The translations under genes were made by a program, and so were the position numbers. Below are positions 53,911-63,883 of a stretch of DNA of 64,000 nt, piece after piece. Origin of the DNA: CALEMW01 sp964343835 (lineage in GTDB: Bacteria > Krumholzibacteriota > Krumholzibacteriia > LZORAL124-64-63); the NCBI GenBank assembly GCA_964343835.1, contig CAYFKR010000020.1:1-64000 (forward strand), in the 5' to 3' direction. Below the pieces are notes generated by a model. It made no database searches, had not been told where the DNA came from, and saw only the letters and a program-made list of their open reading frames with translations. Position 1 is the stretch's first letter; the number at the start of each line of letters is the position of its first letter.

Positions 53911-56691
53911 TTGCAGGAAACCCGGCACGTCGGCGGCTTCCGCCCCGACCCCGCTTACGACGACCCGGCCGCCCTCGGCCGGACGGTGCGTGCACGCCTG
54001 TTGCCCCTGGTGAACCGCCCCGGACGCTATCTGGGCGGCGAGCTGGGTGCGTCGCGCGCGCCGTGGAGCGACGACCGGGCCAACATCCTGCTCACCTTCC
54101 CCGACGCCTACGAACTGGGCATCTCCAACAACGGCCTCCGCCAGCTCTACGCGGCCCTCAACCGTCATCCCGACACCTTCGCCGACCTGGCCTTCGCCCC
54201 GTGGCGCGACATGGAAGCGCGCATGCGCGACGAGTCGTTGCCGCTGTGGGGGCTGCAGTCGTCGGCGCCGGCCCGCCGCTTCGACGTGCTGGGCTTCTCC
54301 CTGGGCTACGAGCTCTGCTTCACCAACGTGCTGACGATGCTCGACCTCTCGGGCGTGCCCCTGCGCTGCGCCGACCGCGGCGACGGCGACCCCATCGTGA
54401 TCGCCGGCGGCCACTGTGCCACCAACCCCACCGTGCTGGCTCCCTTCGTGGACCTGTTCTGCATCGGCGACGGCGAGGAGATCGTGCTGGAGTTCGCGGA
54501 CGCCGTGAACGCCTGGAAGCGCGACGGCGGCACCCGCGACGACCTGCTGACCCGCCTGCGCGCCCTCGAGGGCGTGTGGTGGGAGGGCAAGACCGACACC
54601 ACCACCGGCCGCGTCGTGAAGGACCTCAACGCGTTCCCGCCCCTGAAGACCCTGGTGCCCACCATCGAGGCCGTCCACGACCGCCTCAGCCTGGAGGTCA
54701 TGCGGGGCTGCGTGCGGGGCTGCCGCTTCTGCCAGGCGGGCATGATCACCCGTCCGGTGCGCGAGCGCGACGTCTCCCAGGTGGTCGAGACCAGCCTGGA
54801 AGGCGCGAAGGACCTGGGCTGGAAGGAGATCTCGCTCCTGAGCCTGTCCACCTGCGACTACACGGGCCTCGGGTCGGCCATGCACGGCATCCTGGACGGC
54901 ATCGAGGGCACGCGCACCAACCTGGAGCTGCCCAGTCTGCGCGTGGACGCCCTGGACGAGAACATCTACGAGCTGCTCAAGCAGGAGCGCCCCGGCACGT
55001 TCACCTTCGCGCCCGAGGCCGGCAGCCAGCGCCTGCGCGACGTGATCAACAAGAACATCACCGAGGACGACGTGCTCACCAGCGTGAAGCGCGCCTTCGC
55101 CAGCGGCGCCAAGAAGGTGAAGCTCTACTTCATGCTGGGCCTGCCCACGGAGACCGACGCCGACCTGGACGAGGCCTGCGCCCTGGTGCGCAAGGTGGCC
55201 GGCGCCGCGCCCCGCGGCGGCTCCCAGGTGACCGTGTCGTTCTCGCCGTTCTCGCCCAAGTCCCACACACCTTTCCAGTGGGCCGGGCAGATCTCCGCCG
55301 ACGAGATCCGTCGCCGCAACCGCTACGTGCTGGACGCCTTGCGCCGCACCAAGGTGAAGGTGAGCCTGCGCGACGCCGCCGTGTCCGAGCTGGAAGGCCT
55401 GCTGGGCCTGGGCGACGGCCGCCTGGCCGACGTGGTGCAGCGCGCCTGGGAGAAGGGCGCCCGCTTCGACGGTTGGGACGAGGAGTTCTTCCCCGAGAAG
55501 TGGCAGGAGGCCCTGGAGGAGTGCGGCGTGGATCCCGCCCCTTACCTGGAGCCCCGCGACGTGGCCGACCCCCTGCCCTGGGACGGCGTGTTCGCCCAGG
55601 TGGCCAAGGACTTCCTGATCGAGGACTGGAAGAAGTCCCTGGACGCCGTCACGGTGCAGGACTGCCGCCTGGAAGGCGGCTGCGAGCGCTGCGACGCCTG
55701 CACTCCCATCCAGAAGCACATCTTCGCCGAGCAGCCCGACGGCAGCCGCGCCAAGCGCGGCAAGGTGGACCTCGGCCACGACGAGGTGCTGGCCTCGCTG
55801 ACCGACGCCCGCCGGGCCCGCGACGCCGAAGCTGCGTCGGGACCCGCCTTCGACCCCCGCAACGCCAGCGACGACGACCCGTCCGTGGAGGACGACCGCT
55901 GGCCTCGCTGGCGCAGCCGCGCCATGCAGAAGTGCTGGATGCGCCTGCAGTACGCCAAGACCGGCGACGCGGCGTTCCTGGGTCATCTCGATTTCCAGCG
56001 CCAACTCCAGCTCGCCCTGCGCAGGGTGGGGCTGCCGGTGGCGTACAGCCAGGGGTTCCATCCCCATCCCCTCGTCAAGTTCGGCCCGCCCCTGCCCGTG
56101 AGCGTGGAGGGTGAGCGCGAACTCATGGACGTGTGCTTCACGCACAGGCCGCACGGCTGGATCCCGCGCCTCAACGAGCAGCTGCCCCCCGGCATGCGCG
56201 TGCTCGCGGAGGAGTACGTGGGCGTGACCGTGCCCGAGGCGATCGACCGCAGCGTCGATCGCATGGACTACCGCATCGTCCTGCCGACGGCCGCCGAGGG
56301 CGGCCCGGAGCCGGAGGTCGTCGCCCCGCTGGTGGCGGCCTTCCTGGAGCAGGACCGAGTCATCCACCTGCGTCGGCGTCCCAAGGGAGACGTCGAGGTC
56401 GACGTGCGGCCCATGGTGCCGCACGGGGGCCTGCAGGTGATCGCTTCAGCCGGTGTCGGGCAAGGGCCCGAACTGGCCGTCTCCCTGTTGTGGCGGGCCG
56501 ACAAGGCCGGCCTGCCCATCCACGACTTTCTCTCGGCCCTCCTCGGAGACGCCCTGCCCGAGCCGCGGCACTGCCGCGTGCGCCGGACCGACCTGCTGAT
56601 GCAGGCGGACGACGGGTCCTGGACGTCGCCCCTGGAACGGGTCCGTGAACAGAACCAGCGGCTCTGGCTGCGGAAGCACCTGTCGGCCTGA
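53911..56691 (+). CDS. Radical SAM protein (TIGR03960 type) fused to a DUF2344 domain
   Basis: 926 residues, TTG start at 53911 with GAGG upstream. The N-terminal part (to about 240) resembles a B12-binding-like domain; the radical SAM cysteines are C267, C271 and C274 in the CxxxCxxC motif RGCVRGCRFCQAG. From about residue 670 a DUF2344/TIGR03936 domain follows (MRLQYAKTGDAAFLGHLD and YSQGFHPHP). This fused gene next to rng is a widely conserved pair, which suggests a role in RNA or tRNA metabolism, but the reaction is not known to me. Confidence 0.88.
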   Translation: MQETRHVGGFRPDPAYDDPAALGRTVRARLLPLVNRPGRYLGGELGASRAPWSDDRANILLTFPDAYELGISNNGLRQLYAALNRHPDTFADLAFAPWRDMEARMRDESLPLWGLQSSAPARRFDVLGFSLGYELCFTNVLTMLDLSGVPLRCADRGDGDPIVIAGGHCATNPTVLAPFVDLFCIGDGEEIVLEFADAVNAWKRDGGTRDDLLTRLRALEGVWWEGKTDTTTGRVVKDLNAFPPLKTLVPTIEAVHDRLSLEVMRGCVRGCRFCQAGMITRPVRERDVSQVVETSLEGAKDLGWKEISLLSLSTCDYTGLGSAMHGILDGIEGTRTNLELPSLRVDALDENIYELLKQERPGTFTFAPEAGSQRLRDVINKNITEDDVLTSVKRAFASGAKKVKLYFMLGLPTETDADLDEACALVRKVAGAAPRGGSQVTVSFSPFSPKSHTPFQWAGQISADEIRRRNRYVLDALRRTKVKVSLRDAAVSELEGLLGLGDGRLADVVQRAWEKGARFDGWDEEFFPEKWQEALEECGVDPAPYLEPRDVADPLPWDGVFAQVAKDFLIEDWKKSLDAVTVQDCRLEGGCERCDACTPIQKHIFAEQPDGSRAKRGKVDLGHDEVLASLTDARRARDAEAASGPAFDPRNASDDDPSVEDDRWPRWRSRAMQKCWMRLQYAKTGDAAFLGHLDFQRQLQLALRRVGLPVAYSQGFHPHPLVKFGPPLPVSVEGERELMDVCFTHRPHGWIPRLNEQLPPGMRVLAEEYVGVTVPEAIDRSVDRMDYRIVLPTAAEGGPEPEVVAPLVAAFLEQDRVIHLRRRPKGDVEVDVRPMVPHGGLQVIASAGVGQGPELAVSLLWRADKAGLPIHDFLSALLGDALPEPRHCRVRRTDLLMQADDGSWTSPLERVREQNQRLWLRKHLSA

Positions 56692-56714
56692 CCGCCAACC
56701 GAACGGAAACGGAC

Positions 56715-58469
56715 ATGCGCAAGGACATCATCATCAACGCCAATCCCCACGAGATCCGGATCGCCATCCGCGAAGACGGCGACCTGGTCGAGCTGCTCAT
56801 CGAGCGGGCCGACGCCAAGCGGATCGTGGGCAACATCTACAAGGGCAAGGTCACGTCGGTGAAGCCCGGCCTGCAGGCCGCCTTCGTGGACATCGGCCTC
56901 GAGCGGGCGGGCTTCTTGCACGCCTCGGACGTGATCCACGAGGATCCCGACTCCGCCGACGCCGTGGACGGCCCCGGACCCGCCGCCAGCGGTCGCCCCG
57001 GCCGCAACGCCAACATCCCGGCCATCGAGTCCATGCTGAAGGTGGGCGACGAGATCCTGGTGCAGGTCACCAAGGAGCCCATCAGCACCAAGGGCCCGCG
57101 CCTGACCGCCGACATCAGCCTGCCCGGCCGCTTCCTGGTGCACATGCCCAAGGGCACCCACGTGGGCGTGTCGCGCAAGATCGAGGACCGCCGCGAACGC
57201 GTGCGGCTGAAGCAGATCCTGCAGGAGACCCGCCCCGACACCGGCGCCTTCATCATCCGCACCGCCGCGAGCAGCGCCGAGGACAAGGCTATCCGCAACG
57301 ACGTGAAGTACCTGTCGGAGCTGTGGCAGGGGGTGGAGGAGAACGCCAAGACCCCCGAGTGCCCCATGCTGGTCCACGAGGACGTGGGCATGGTGGTGGG
57401 CCTGATCCGCGACATCTTCAAGGAGGACGTGGACGAGCTGGTCATCGACGACCGCGACGACTACGACCGCCTGATGAAGTACGTGAAGATCTTCGCCCCC
57501 GACCTGAAGAAGCGCATCCGCCTGTACCGCGACGCCCAGGCCATCTTCGAGCACTACGGCATCGAGCAGGAGATTCGCAAGAGCACCGAGAACCGCGTGT
57601 GGCTCAAGAAGGGCGGCTACATCATCATCGAGCAGACCGAGGCCCTGGTCTCGGTGGACGTGAACACCGGCCGCTTCACGGGCAAGAGGAACCAGGAGGA
57701 CACCATCGTCGAGACGAACCTCCTGGCCGCCCGGGAGGTCGCCCGCCAGCTCCGGCTGCGGGACATCGGCGGCATCATCGTGGTGGACTTCATCGACATG
57801 GAGCACGAGGGCAACAAGCGGCGCGTGCAGAACGAGCTGCGCGGCGCCCTGAAGCGCGACCGCGCCCGCACCAAGGTCTTCCCCGTGAGCAACCTGGGCC
57901 TGGTGGAGATGAGCCGCCAGCGCGTGCGGCCCTCCCTGGTGAGCTTCCTGAGCGACGACTGCCCCTACTGCAAGGCCACCGGCAAGATCCTGAGCCTCGC
58001 GACCCTGGCCAACCGCATCGAGCGGGAGATCCACCGCGTGCACCACCGCACCGGCGAGACGGCCATCCAGATCCGCGCCAATCCCGTGCTGGCCCTGCAC
58101 CTGATGCAGGACAAGAACGAGCAGCTGGCGGAGCTGAGCGAGGAGCACGGCCTGAGCATCGACATCATGGACGACCCCGCCCTGCACCGGGAGATGTTCA
58201 AGGTGGTGTCGCTGCGCACGGACAAGGACCTGCTGGCCGAGGCGGACCGCAAGAGCGGCGGCGGTCGCAACCAGCCCCGTGGGCGCGGCAACCGGGGCAA
58301 GCCCTCGGCGTCAACGGCGGCCCGGAATCCCCGGTCCGAGGCCCCGCGCGAGCGCAGCCAGGAACAGGGCGGCGGCGAGGACCAGCCGCGCCGCAGGTCG
58401 CGGGGCGGACGGCGGCGGCGCCGTGGCGGACGCGGGCGCGGCGGTTCCGGCGGCGGTTCGGAAAGCTAG
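56715..58469 (+). CDS. rng: Ribonuclease E/G family endoribonuclease
   Basis: 584 residues. An S1-like domain spans about 37-130 (GNIYKGKVTSVKPGLQAAFVDIG), then the RNase H-like/5' sensor and DNase I-like catalytic parts with SVDVNTGRF and VVDFIDM carrying the metal-binding aspartates. The zinc link is C416-PYC419 in DDCPYCKATGK. The last 65 residues are rich in R, G and Q, a basic disordered tail like those that bind RNA in RNase E. Length is nearer RNase G with that extension. It ends head-to-head with the glycosyltransferase gene, sharing CTAG. Confidence 0.93.
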   Translation: MRKDIIINANPHEIRIAIREDGDLVELLIERADAKRIVGNIYKGKVTSVKPGLQAAFVDIGLERAGFLHASDVIHEDPDSADAVDGPGPAASGRPGRNANIPAIESMLKVGDEILVQVTKEPISTKGPRLTADISLPGRFLVHMPKGTHVGVSRKIEDRRERVRLKQILQETRPDTGAFIIRTAASSAEDKAIRNDVKYLSELWQGVEENAKTPECPMLVHEDVGMVVGLIRDIFKEDVDELVIDDRDDYDRLMKYVKIFAPDLKKRIRLYRDAQAIFEHYGIEQEIRKSTENRVWLKKGGYIIIEQTEALVSVDVNTGRFTGKRNQEDTIVETNLLAAREVARQLRLRDIGGIIVVDFIDMEHEGNKRRVQNELRGALKRDRARTKVFPVSNLGLVEMSRQRVRPSLVSFLSDDCPYCKATGKILSLATLANRIEREIHRVHHRTGETAIQIRANPVLALHLMQDKNEQLAELSEEHGLSIDIMDDPALHREMFKVVSLRTDKDLLAEADRKSGGGRNQPRGRGNRGKPSASTAARNPRSEAPRERSQEQGGGEDQPRRRSRGGRRRRRGGRGRGGSGGGSES

Positions 58470-59437
58470 GAAGGCGAGCCGGGCGGCCTCGGATCCAGTC
58501 GATCCTTGAGCTGCAGCCCGGCCACGAAGGCGTGATCGGCGGCCAGCCCGCGGTTGCGCGGTCCGTCGGAGACCACGGAAAGCACGGCGCGGAACACGGC
58601 CTTGGCCAGGTTCTCCGCCAGCAGGACGGCCCGGAACGCGGCGACGCGGCCCGGGCCTTCGTGCTTCCGGAGGTAGAGCCGCAGGCTGTGGTGGAACTGG
58701 GTCAGGCTGAACCGGCTGGCCCGGGCGGCGGCGCGGCCCTCCAGGTGGGCCACCTCGATGCCGGCGGCGTGCCACACGGCGTAGCCGGCCTCGCGGGCGC
58801 GGCGGCACCAGTCGGTCTCCTCGAAGTACATGAAGAACCGCTCGTCCAGCGGCCCGATCTCCTCCAGCACCGTCCTCGGCATCAACAGGCACGCGCCCGC
58901 CACGTAGTCCACGCGGCGCGGCGGGGCGTTCGGATGAGGCGTGCGCACGAAGGTCAGCCGCTTCAGCGCGGGGGAGAGGCCGCGCAGGGGCCCCAGCAGC
59001 TCCAGCAGGTGGAAGCGTGGCGAGGGCTCGTTGCCCCAGGTGATGGTCGGGGCGCCGGCCTCGTCCACCAGGGTGGGGCCGCAGGCGCCCAGGCCGTCGC
59101 GGTCGCGGGCGAAGGCCACGAGTGCCGCCAACGAACCGGGCGGGCACACCGTGTCCGGGTTGAGCAGCAGCACGAACTCGCCGTCGCAGCGGGGGAAGGC
59201 CAGGTTGTTGCCGCGGGTGAAGCCGAGGTTCCCGCCCGATTCGATCAGCTCCACGTCGGGATGACGCTCGCGGACCATGGCGGCGCTGCCGTCGGACGAG
59301 GCGTTGTCCACCACGATGATCTGATGGGAGAGATCCCCGACGGCGCCGGGGACGGAGGCCAGGCAGGCGTCCAGCAGCTCGCGCGTGTTCCAGCTCACGA
59401 CGACGACGGAGAGGTCTCTCGCCGTCTCCCCGCTCAT
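58466..59437 (-). CDS. Glycosyltransferase family 2 (rhamnosyltransferase-like)
   Basis: 323 residues from the ATG at 59437, overlapping the stop of the upstream methyltransferase gene by ATGA. GT-A fold features: VVVVSWN at the start, VVDNASSDGS, the metal-binding region LLLNPDTVCPP, and FMYFEETDWCRRAREAGY, typical of WcaA/RfbN-like rhamnosyl transferases. Donor and acceptor unknown; probably cell-surface glycan synthesis at the inner face of the membrane. Confidence 0.88.
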   Translation of the reverse strand: MSGETARDLSVVVVSWNTRELLDACLASVPGAVGDLSHQIIVVDNASSDGSAAMVRERHPDVELIESGGNLGFTRGNNLAFPRCDGEFVLLLNPDTVCPPGSLAALVAFARDRDGLGACGPTLVDEAGAPTITWGNEPSPRFHLLELLGPLRGLSPALKRLTFVRTPHPNAPPRRVDYVAGACLLMPRTVLEEIGPLDERFFMYFEETDWCRRAREAGYAVWHAAGIEVAHLEGRAAARASRFSLTQFHHSLRLYLRKHEGPGRVAAFRAVLLAENLAKAVFRAVLSVVSDGPRNRGLAADHAFVAGLQLKDRLDPRPPGSPS

Positions 59438-60180
59438 GACGCCTTGCGCGCCCGCGCGATGAGGAAGATGCCGTCGTCGGAACCGGTGTGAGCGGCCTCG
59501 GCGGCACGCAGGCGGCGGGTATGGCCCACCGTGGCGATACGGCCGAAGTTGAAGCCGCGCCGGATGCCCCGCTCGAAGAGCTCCACCGCCACGTCGCTGC
59601 GGAAGATGGGCGTGACCTCCACGTCCACGAACCCCATGCCCTCGAGCAGCTCGTGCAGTTCGTCGGGCGTGTAGTAGCGCTGGACCCAGTGGTCCTTGCG
59701 GTGCTTCTCGATCAGGTCGGGGTCGGTGATGGTGGTCAGCGAATCCACCGAGAAGATCATCTCGCCGCCGGGCTTCAGGCTGCGCAGGCAGTGCTCCAGC
59801 ACCTCGGCGTGGTTGGGAATGTGCTCCAGCACGCAGATGGAGAAGATGCGGTCGAACTCGCCGTCGGCGAAGCCGGCCTTCTCCACCGGGTCGGAGGTGA
59901 ACTCGGCCTTGTCGCCACCCGTCACGAACCCGGCGAACCAGCGGGCCCGTGCGATGAAGTCCGGGTTCACGTCCACGCCCACGATGGACCCCGCGTTGCG
60001 CCCGATCAGGAAGGTGTGGTTGCCGATGCCGCAGCCGATGTCCAGCACGCGCTCGCGCCCGGTCCACTCCAGACCGTCCATGAGCTCCTCGAACTCGAGG
60101 ATCTTGAAGGGGCTGTAGGTGAAATGGATGCCGGGGTAGAGGCGCAGCAGGGCCAGGAGCCTCCAGACGAGCGACTGCAT
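59434..60180 (-). CDS. Class I SAM-dependent methyltransferase
   Basis: 248 residues, ATG with GGAGGA upstream. SAM-binding VLDIGCGIGNHT (around 45-56), GVDVNP, and the post-I motif region with CVLEHIPNHAEVL, as in the Methyltransf_11 group. The N-terminal YPGIHFTYSPFKILEFEELM is unusual and may contact membrane or a lipid-linked substrate. Coupled to the glycosyltransferase, so a lipid or glycan modification is likely, by inference. Confidence 0.83.
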   Translation of the reverse strand: MQSLVWRLLALLRLYPGIHFTYSPFKILEFEELMDGLEWTGRERVLDIGCGIGNHTFLIGRNAGSIVGVDVNPDFIARARWFAGFVTGGDKAEFTSDPVEKAGFADGEFDRIFSICVLEHIPNHAEVLEHCLRSLKPGGEMIFSVDSLTTITDPDLIEKHRKDHWVQRYYTPDELHELLEGMGFVDVEVTPIFRSDVAVELFERGIRRGFNFGRIATVGHTRRLRAAEAAHTGSDDGIFLIARARKAS

Positions 60181-60193
60181 GGCGGGTCCTCCG

Positions 60194-60991
60194 TCAGTGC
60201 TTGCTGGCCCGGCGCAGGACGTCGAGCTCCTCGGGGGTGAGGCTGTCGTAGCCCTCGCGGGAGATCTTCTCGAGGATCTCGTCCACGCGGGGGTCCTTGG
60301 CCGTCGAGGTGCGGGGGCGGTCGTCCACCACGCGGAACTTCGACTTGGCCTTGTTGCGGGCGCGGCCGCGCTTGAACGAGTCCAGCCAGCTCTTGCCGCC
60401 CTTCAGCCACAGGAAGCCCACCAGCGCGCCGCCGAGGTGGGCCAGGTGTCCCACGCCGTCCACGCTCCACATGGACATCATTTCCAGGGCGATGTAGCCC
60501 AGCACGAGCCAGCGCACCGGGATGGGGATCGGCAGGAACATGTAGTAGACCTTGCGGTCCGGGAAGATCACCGCGTAGGCCGTCAGGATGCCGTACACCG
60601 ACCCCGACGCGCCCACCAGGGGCGAGTACTGGGTGCCGGGGGCGATCAGCGGCATGAGCAGCGCGTAGATCAGGCCCGCACCGACGCCGGTCACGAAGAA
60701 GTAGTTCAGGAACGGACGGCGGCCCCACAGGCGCTCCAGCTCGGAACCGAACATCCAGAGCATGAACATGTTCATGGCGATGTGCCAGAACCCGCCGTGC
60801 AGGAAGATGTAGCTGACGAACTGCCAGATCTGGAGCTTGTAGAGGCCCTGGGCGGGGGTCAGGCCGAACCAGCGGATCAGCACATCGCCCATGATGAACT
60901 GCAGCAGGAAGACCGCGACGGTGGCCATGACCAGCGTCTTCACGGCCGAGCCGGCCGGCTGTCCGAATCTCATTCCCTGTACGTACGGCAC
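60194..60991 (-). CDS. Rhomboid family intramembrane serine protease
   Basis: 265 residues. I take the GTG at 60991 (GGGGAGA upstream); an ATG at 60973 is the alternative. Six hydrophobic segments; H70 and N74 in HGGFWHIAMNM form the oxyanion region, S129 in GASGSVYG is the nucleophile and H185 in AHLGG its partner. The C-terminal cytoplasmic tail ends DEILEKISREGYDSLTPEELDVLRRAS, the small helical domain seen in Bacteroidota rhomboids. It cleaves membrane proteins within the bilayer; substrate unknown. It lies 13 bases before the methyltransferase gene. Confidence 0.93.
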   Translation of the reverse strand: MPYVQGMRFGQPAGSAVKTLVMATVAVFLLQFIMGDVLIRWFGLTPAQGLYKLQIWQFVSYIFLHGGFWHIAMNMFMLWMFGSELERLWGRRPFLNYFFVTGVGAGLIYALLMPLIAPGTQYSPLVGASGSVYGILTAYAVIFPDRKVYYMFLPIPIPVRWLVLGYIALEMMSMWSVDGVGHLAHLGGALVGFLWLKGGKSWLDSFKRGRARNKAKSKFRVVDDRPRTSTAKDPRVDEILEKISREGYDSLTPEELDVLRRASKH

Positions 60992-61077
60992 CGGTTCTCC
61001 CCTGGAATCGTGGTTCGGGAACCAAAGCTACATCAGAACATCGGCGATGGCACGGGGATATTGAGGGGGACGGAAAA

Positions 61078-61103
61078 GGGCGGGGAACCGGAGTTCCCCG
61101 CCC
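61078..61103 (-). terminator. Terminator of the FadL-SGNH operon
   Basis: A perfect 11-bp stem (61078-61088 with 61093-61103), loop of four, followed on the minus strand by TTTT. Confidence 0.65.
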
Positions 61104-61125
61104 TCGTGCGTCCCTCGCGGGAGGG

Positions 61126-62523
61126 CTACTGCAGGATCGCGTCCACGGCGGCCGCCGCCTGGGGCGACAGCGTCGGGAAGGCGGCGGTCTCCTCGCCGCC
61201 CAGGCCCGTGCCGTAGGAGGGATCCCAGGCCACGGCGCCCAGGTCGACCATCGGGAATTCGGTGCCGAACACGCCGTTCATCACCTCGAGGAATCCGTTG
61301 GCCACCCGCGCGTAACCGCGGTTGTTGGGGTGCACGCCGTCCAGGGAGAACAGCGTGGTGTTGGCGGCGTCTGCGGGGCTCATGCTGCCCAGCAGGGCCA
61401 GGAAGTGCATGGACTCGAACATCGACAGCGTCTGCAGATCCGCGTTGGCGTCGTAGAGGAAGACCTCCGGACGGGCCGCCACGGCGTCGTCGATGATCGT
61501 GTTGTACTCGTCCACCAGGTTCTCGACCACGGCCACCTCGTCGGCGGTCAGGGTCCACTCGCCGTCCAGGGGCAGGGCGGCGATGCCCTCGCTGCCGATG
61601 TGGCCCAGGGCCGGGAAGCGGAAGTAGGCCACGTCCTCTTCCACCGTGGGCACCTCGGTGATCATGCCCTCGGTGGCCGCGGCCACCAGGCCGTTGAACA
61701 CCGCGGGGGGCATGAAGTACGGAATGCTCGTGATGCTCGGGATGTTGGCCACGAACAGCATGGGCCGGTACCCGTGGCGATCCTCCACACCGTCCAGCAC
61801 GCCGTCCAGCAGCGCCGTGTACATGGCGCCGAAGGCCGCCGAGGGAGTCAGCGTCACGCCGACGATGGGGGTGCCACTGGTGGCGCCGCCCAGGATGTCG
61901 TTGTTACCGATCCACATCGTCGCGATGGTCGGGCCGCGGGCAATGAGCTGCTCCATCATCGTCTTGTTTCCGAACCCGTACGGGTTGCGCAGCACGATGT
62001 CGAAGTAGGAGTTGCCGGGGGCCTGGCTCGTGGTCGAGTCAAGGGCCTCGGTCATGTCCAGGGTGGTGGCGCCGGGCACGCCCAGGTTGCTGTAGGGCAC
62101 CGGCCAGTTGGCGGCCAACAGCAGGGTCGGCACCTCGGCCGGAGCCGTCATGCCCACGGGGAAGATGCTCTGGGCGGCCACGTTGTAATGCAGCACGCCG
62201 GAGACCATGTCCTCATGTGGCTCACTCAGTTCCGTGGTGCCCACGCCGGGGAAGGCGATCATGGGCTGCACGAAGGAACCCGCGGGATAGCCGAACGAGT
62301 TGGCGATCAGCTGCGGATAGCTGGTGGCCTGGCCGTTCATGATCACGCCGGCGTCCATGTAACCGGCCGTCAGGCTGTTGCCCACGGCCACGTAGTTTCC
62401 GAAGATCTCGGCGCCCTGCGGCTGCAGGTCCACCTCGACCACCTGGGGCGTATCGACCGAGCAGCCCGTCGCAAGGAGGGCCAGCAGGGTCGTGCCCGCG
62501 ATCATCGTCAGGAACTTCCTCAT
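61126..62523 (-). CDS. SGNH/GDSL-type lipoprotein
   Basis: 465 residues from the ATG at 62523 (a GTG one codon earlier is possible); GGAGGAGGA lies upstream, overlapping the end of the fadL-like gene. Lipobox LLATGC with C21. The nucleophile block is VAVGNSLTAG (GNSL instead of GDSL, S50), GNND gives the N block and DGVHPNNRGY the catalytic D and H. Such lipoproteins commonly follow OmpP1/FadL genes in Bacteroidota and related groups, suggesting a lipid esterase that works with the porin at the outer membrane. Confidence 0.87.
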   Translation of the reverse strand: MRKFLTMIAGTTLLALLATGCSVDTPQVVEVDLQPQGAEIFGNYVAVGNSLTAGYMDAGVIMNGQATSYPQLIANSFGYPAGSFVQPMIAFPGVGTTELSEPHEDMVSGVLHYNVAAQSIFPVGMTAPAEVPTLLLAANWPVPYSNLGVPGATTLDMTEALDSTTSQAPGNSYFDIVLRNPYGFGNKTMMEQLIARGPTIATMWIGNNDILGGATSGTPIVGVTLTPSAAFGAMYTALLDGVLDGVEDRHGYRPMLFVANIPSITSIPYFMPPAVFNGLVAAATEGMITEVPTVEEDVAYFRFPALGHIGSEGIAALPLDGEWTLTADEVAVVENLVDEYNTIIDDAVAARPEVFLYDANADLQTLSMFESMHFLALLGSMSPADAANTTLFSLDGVHPNNRGYARVANGFLEVMNGVFGTEFPMVDLGAVAWDPSYGTGLGGEETAAFPTLSPQAAAAVDAILQ

Positions 62524-62536
62524 CACTGTCCTCCTC

Positions 62537-63883
62537 CTAGAAACGGTAGCCGATGCCGATGCCGAAGATGTTCGCGACCGAGTCGTACGAACCGGCGGGG
62601 TTCGTCTCGGTGTCGAACGACACGTGCTCGCCGTCGACCACGTTGGAACGCTCGTCGAAGTTCACGGACATGTAGGTGCCCGTCAGGGTGATCTTCTCGT
62701 TCAGCTCGTAGACCAGGCCGAAGGAGTAGTCGTCGCGATCGGAGTCCGGCAGCAGCGGGCTCATGGACTCGACCGGCTGGGGCGTCTGGTCCTTCACGTA
62801 GCCGCAAAGGAAGGTCAGTTCGGGGTTGACCTCGTAGGACAGGCCGGCGCGGAACTGCCAGACGTCCTCGTAGTCCTCGCGGATGGTCGCGTCCAGGGCG
62901 TCCACCTCGAAGTCCAGGGAGAGCTCGTCGAAGTGAGACCAGCCGAAGTGCACCAGGTTGATCTCCGTGCGGATCTTCGGGGTGAACTGGTAGGCGGCGC
63001 CCACGGAGAACATGTGGGGCAGCTTGAGGTCGGCGGAGCCGTCGATGTGGTAGACGCCGTCGTCGTCGGGCGTCACGCCCATGCCGGCCAGCTGGGCGTC
63101 CACACCGGCCCGCAGGGCCGCGTACTCGGCGGTCTCGGGGATGGCGTTGGTCATGGACATGACGCCGTCGTTCACGGCCATGGTCTTCTCGTGGTGGTAC
63201 ATGGCGCCGAAGTTCAGCTTGTCGCTGGCCTTGATCAGCACGCCCATGGTGGGGGTGTAGTTCAGGTCGGCGGTGCCCTCGATGGTGACGTCGACGGCGT
63301 TGAGCTCGGTCATGTCGCCGCCGAAGTAGGTCGGGCTGTAGCGGTTCAGCTCCAGCTCCGAGTAGGCGATGTCGATGCCGAAGGACAGGGCCACGTCCTC
63401 ATTGACCTTCCACGCCACCGCGGGGGTCACGTAGATGGTCTTGAGGTCCACGTTGTGGCTTTCGAAGCGGCCGGCCCAGGTCTCGGGGTCGGTCCACTTC
63501 ACGCCCATGCCGAAGGGGGCGTACAGACCGAAGCCGAAGGCCAGGTCGCCCGTGTTCTTGTAGTAGTAGACGCCCGGGATGGGGAACGTCTGGTCGGCGG
63601 TCACGCCGGTGTGGGGGTCGTTGGCGCCGATCTGGGCTCCGGTGAACCGGGCCTCGGGCAGGATGGGCATGAGGTTCAGGTCCAGGGCGCTGCCTTCCAG
63701 GAAGGCCAGCCCGGCGGGGTTGTAGAAGATGGCCGAGCCGTCGTCGGCGGTGGCCGTGAACGCGCCGCCCAGGGCGGTCGCCTTCGCGCCGGCCTCGTAG
63801 ATGTTGAAGCCGCCGGCCAGGGCCTGCCCGGCCGCCAGCAACACCACGATCGCCAGCATGGTGGTACGCTTGGTCCCTCGCAT
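62537..63883 (-). CDS. OmpP1/FadL family outer membrane transporter
   Basis: 448 residues, ATG with AGGAGG upstream; signal peptide 1-23. GGFNIYEAGAKATALGGAFTATADDGSAIFYNPAGLA is the conserved FadL N-terminal hatch with NPAG. The chain ends in GIGIGYRF, with the terminal aromatic residue expected of an outer membrane beta-barrel. It would let long-chain fatty acids or other hydrophobic compounds cross the outer membrane. The SGNH lipoprotein gene follows by 13 bases. The 117 bases upstream to the window end show no promoter I can defend. Confidence 0.92.
   Translation of the reverse strand: MRGTKRTTMLAIVVLLAAGQALAGGFNIYEAGAKATALGGAFTATADDGSAIFYNPAGLAFLEGSALDLNLMPILPEARFTGAQIGANDPHTGVTADQTFPIPGVYYYKNTGDLAFGFGLYAPFGMGVKWTDPETWAGRFESHNVDLKTIYVTPAVAWKVNEDVALSFGIDIAYSELELNRYSPTYFGGDMTELNAVDVTIEGTADLNYTPTMGVLIKASDKLNFGAMYHHEKTMAVNDGVMSMTNAIPETAEYAALRAGVDAQLAGMGVTPDDDGVYHIDGSADLKLPHMFSVGAAYQFTPKIRTEINLVHFGWSHFDELSLDFEVDALDATIREDYEDVWQFRAGLSYEVNPELTFLCGYVKDQTPQPVESMSPLLPDSDRDDYSFGLVYELNEKITLTGTYMSVNFDERSNVVDGEHVSFDTETNPAGSYDSVANIFGIGIGYRF

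Noticed and set aside
52075..56424. A 1449-codon open frame antisense to purF and the radical SAM gene
   Set aside because: Shadow frame of two well-identified genes; no ribosome site or domain.
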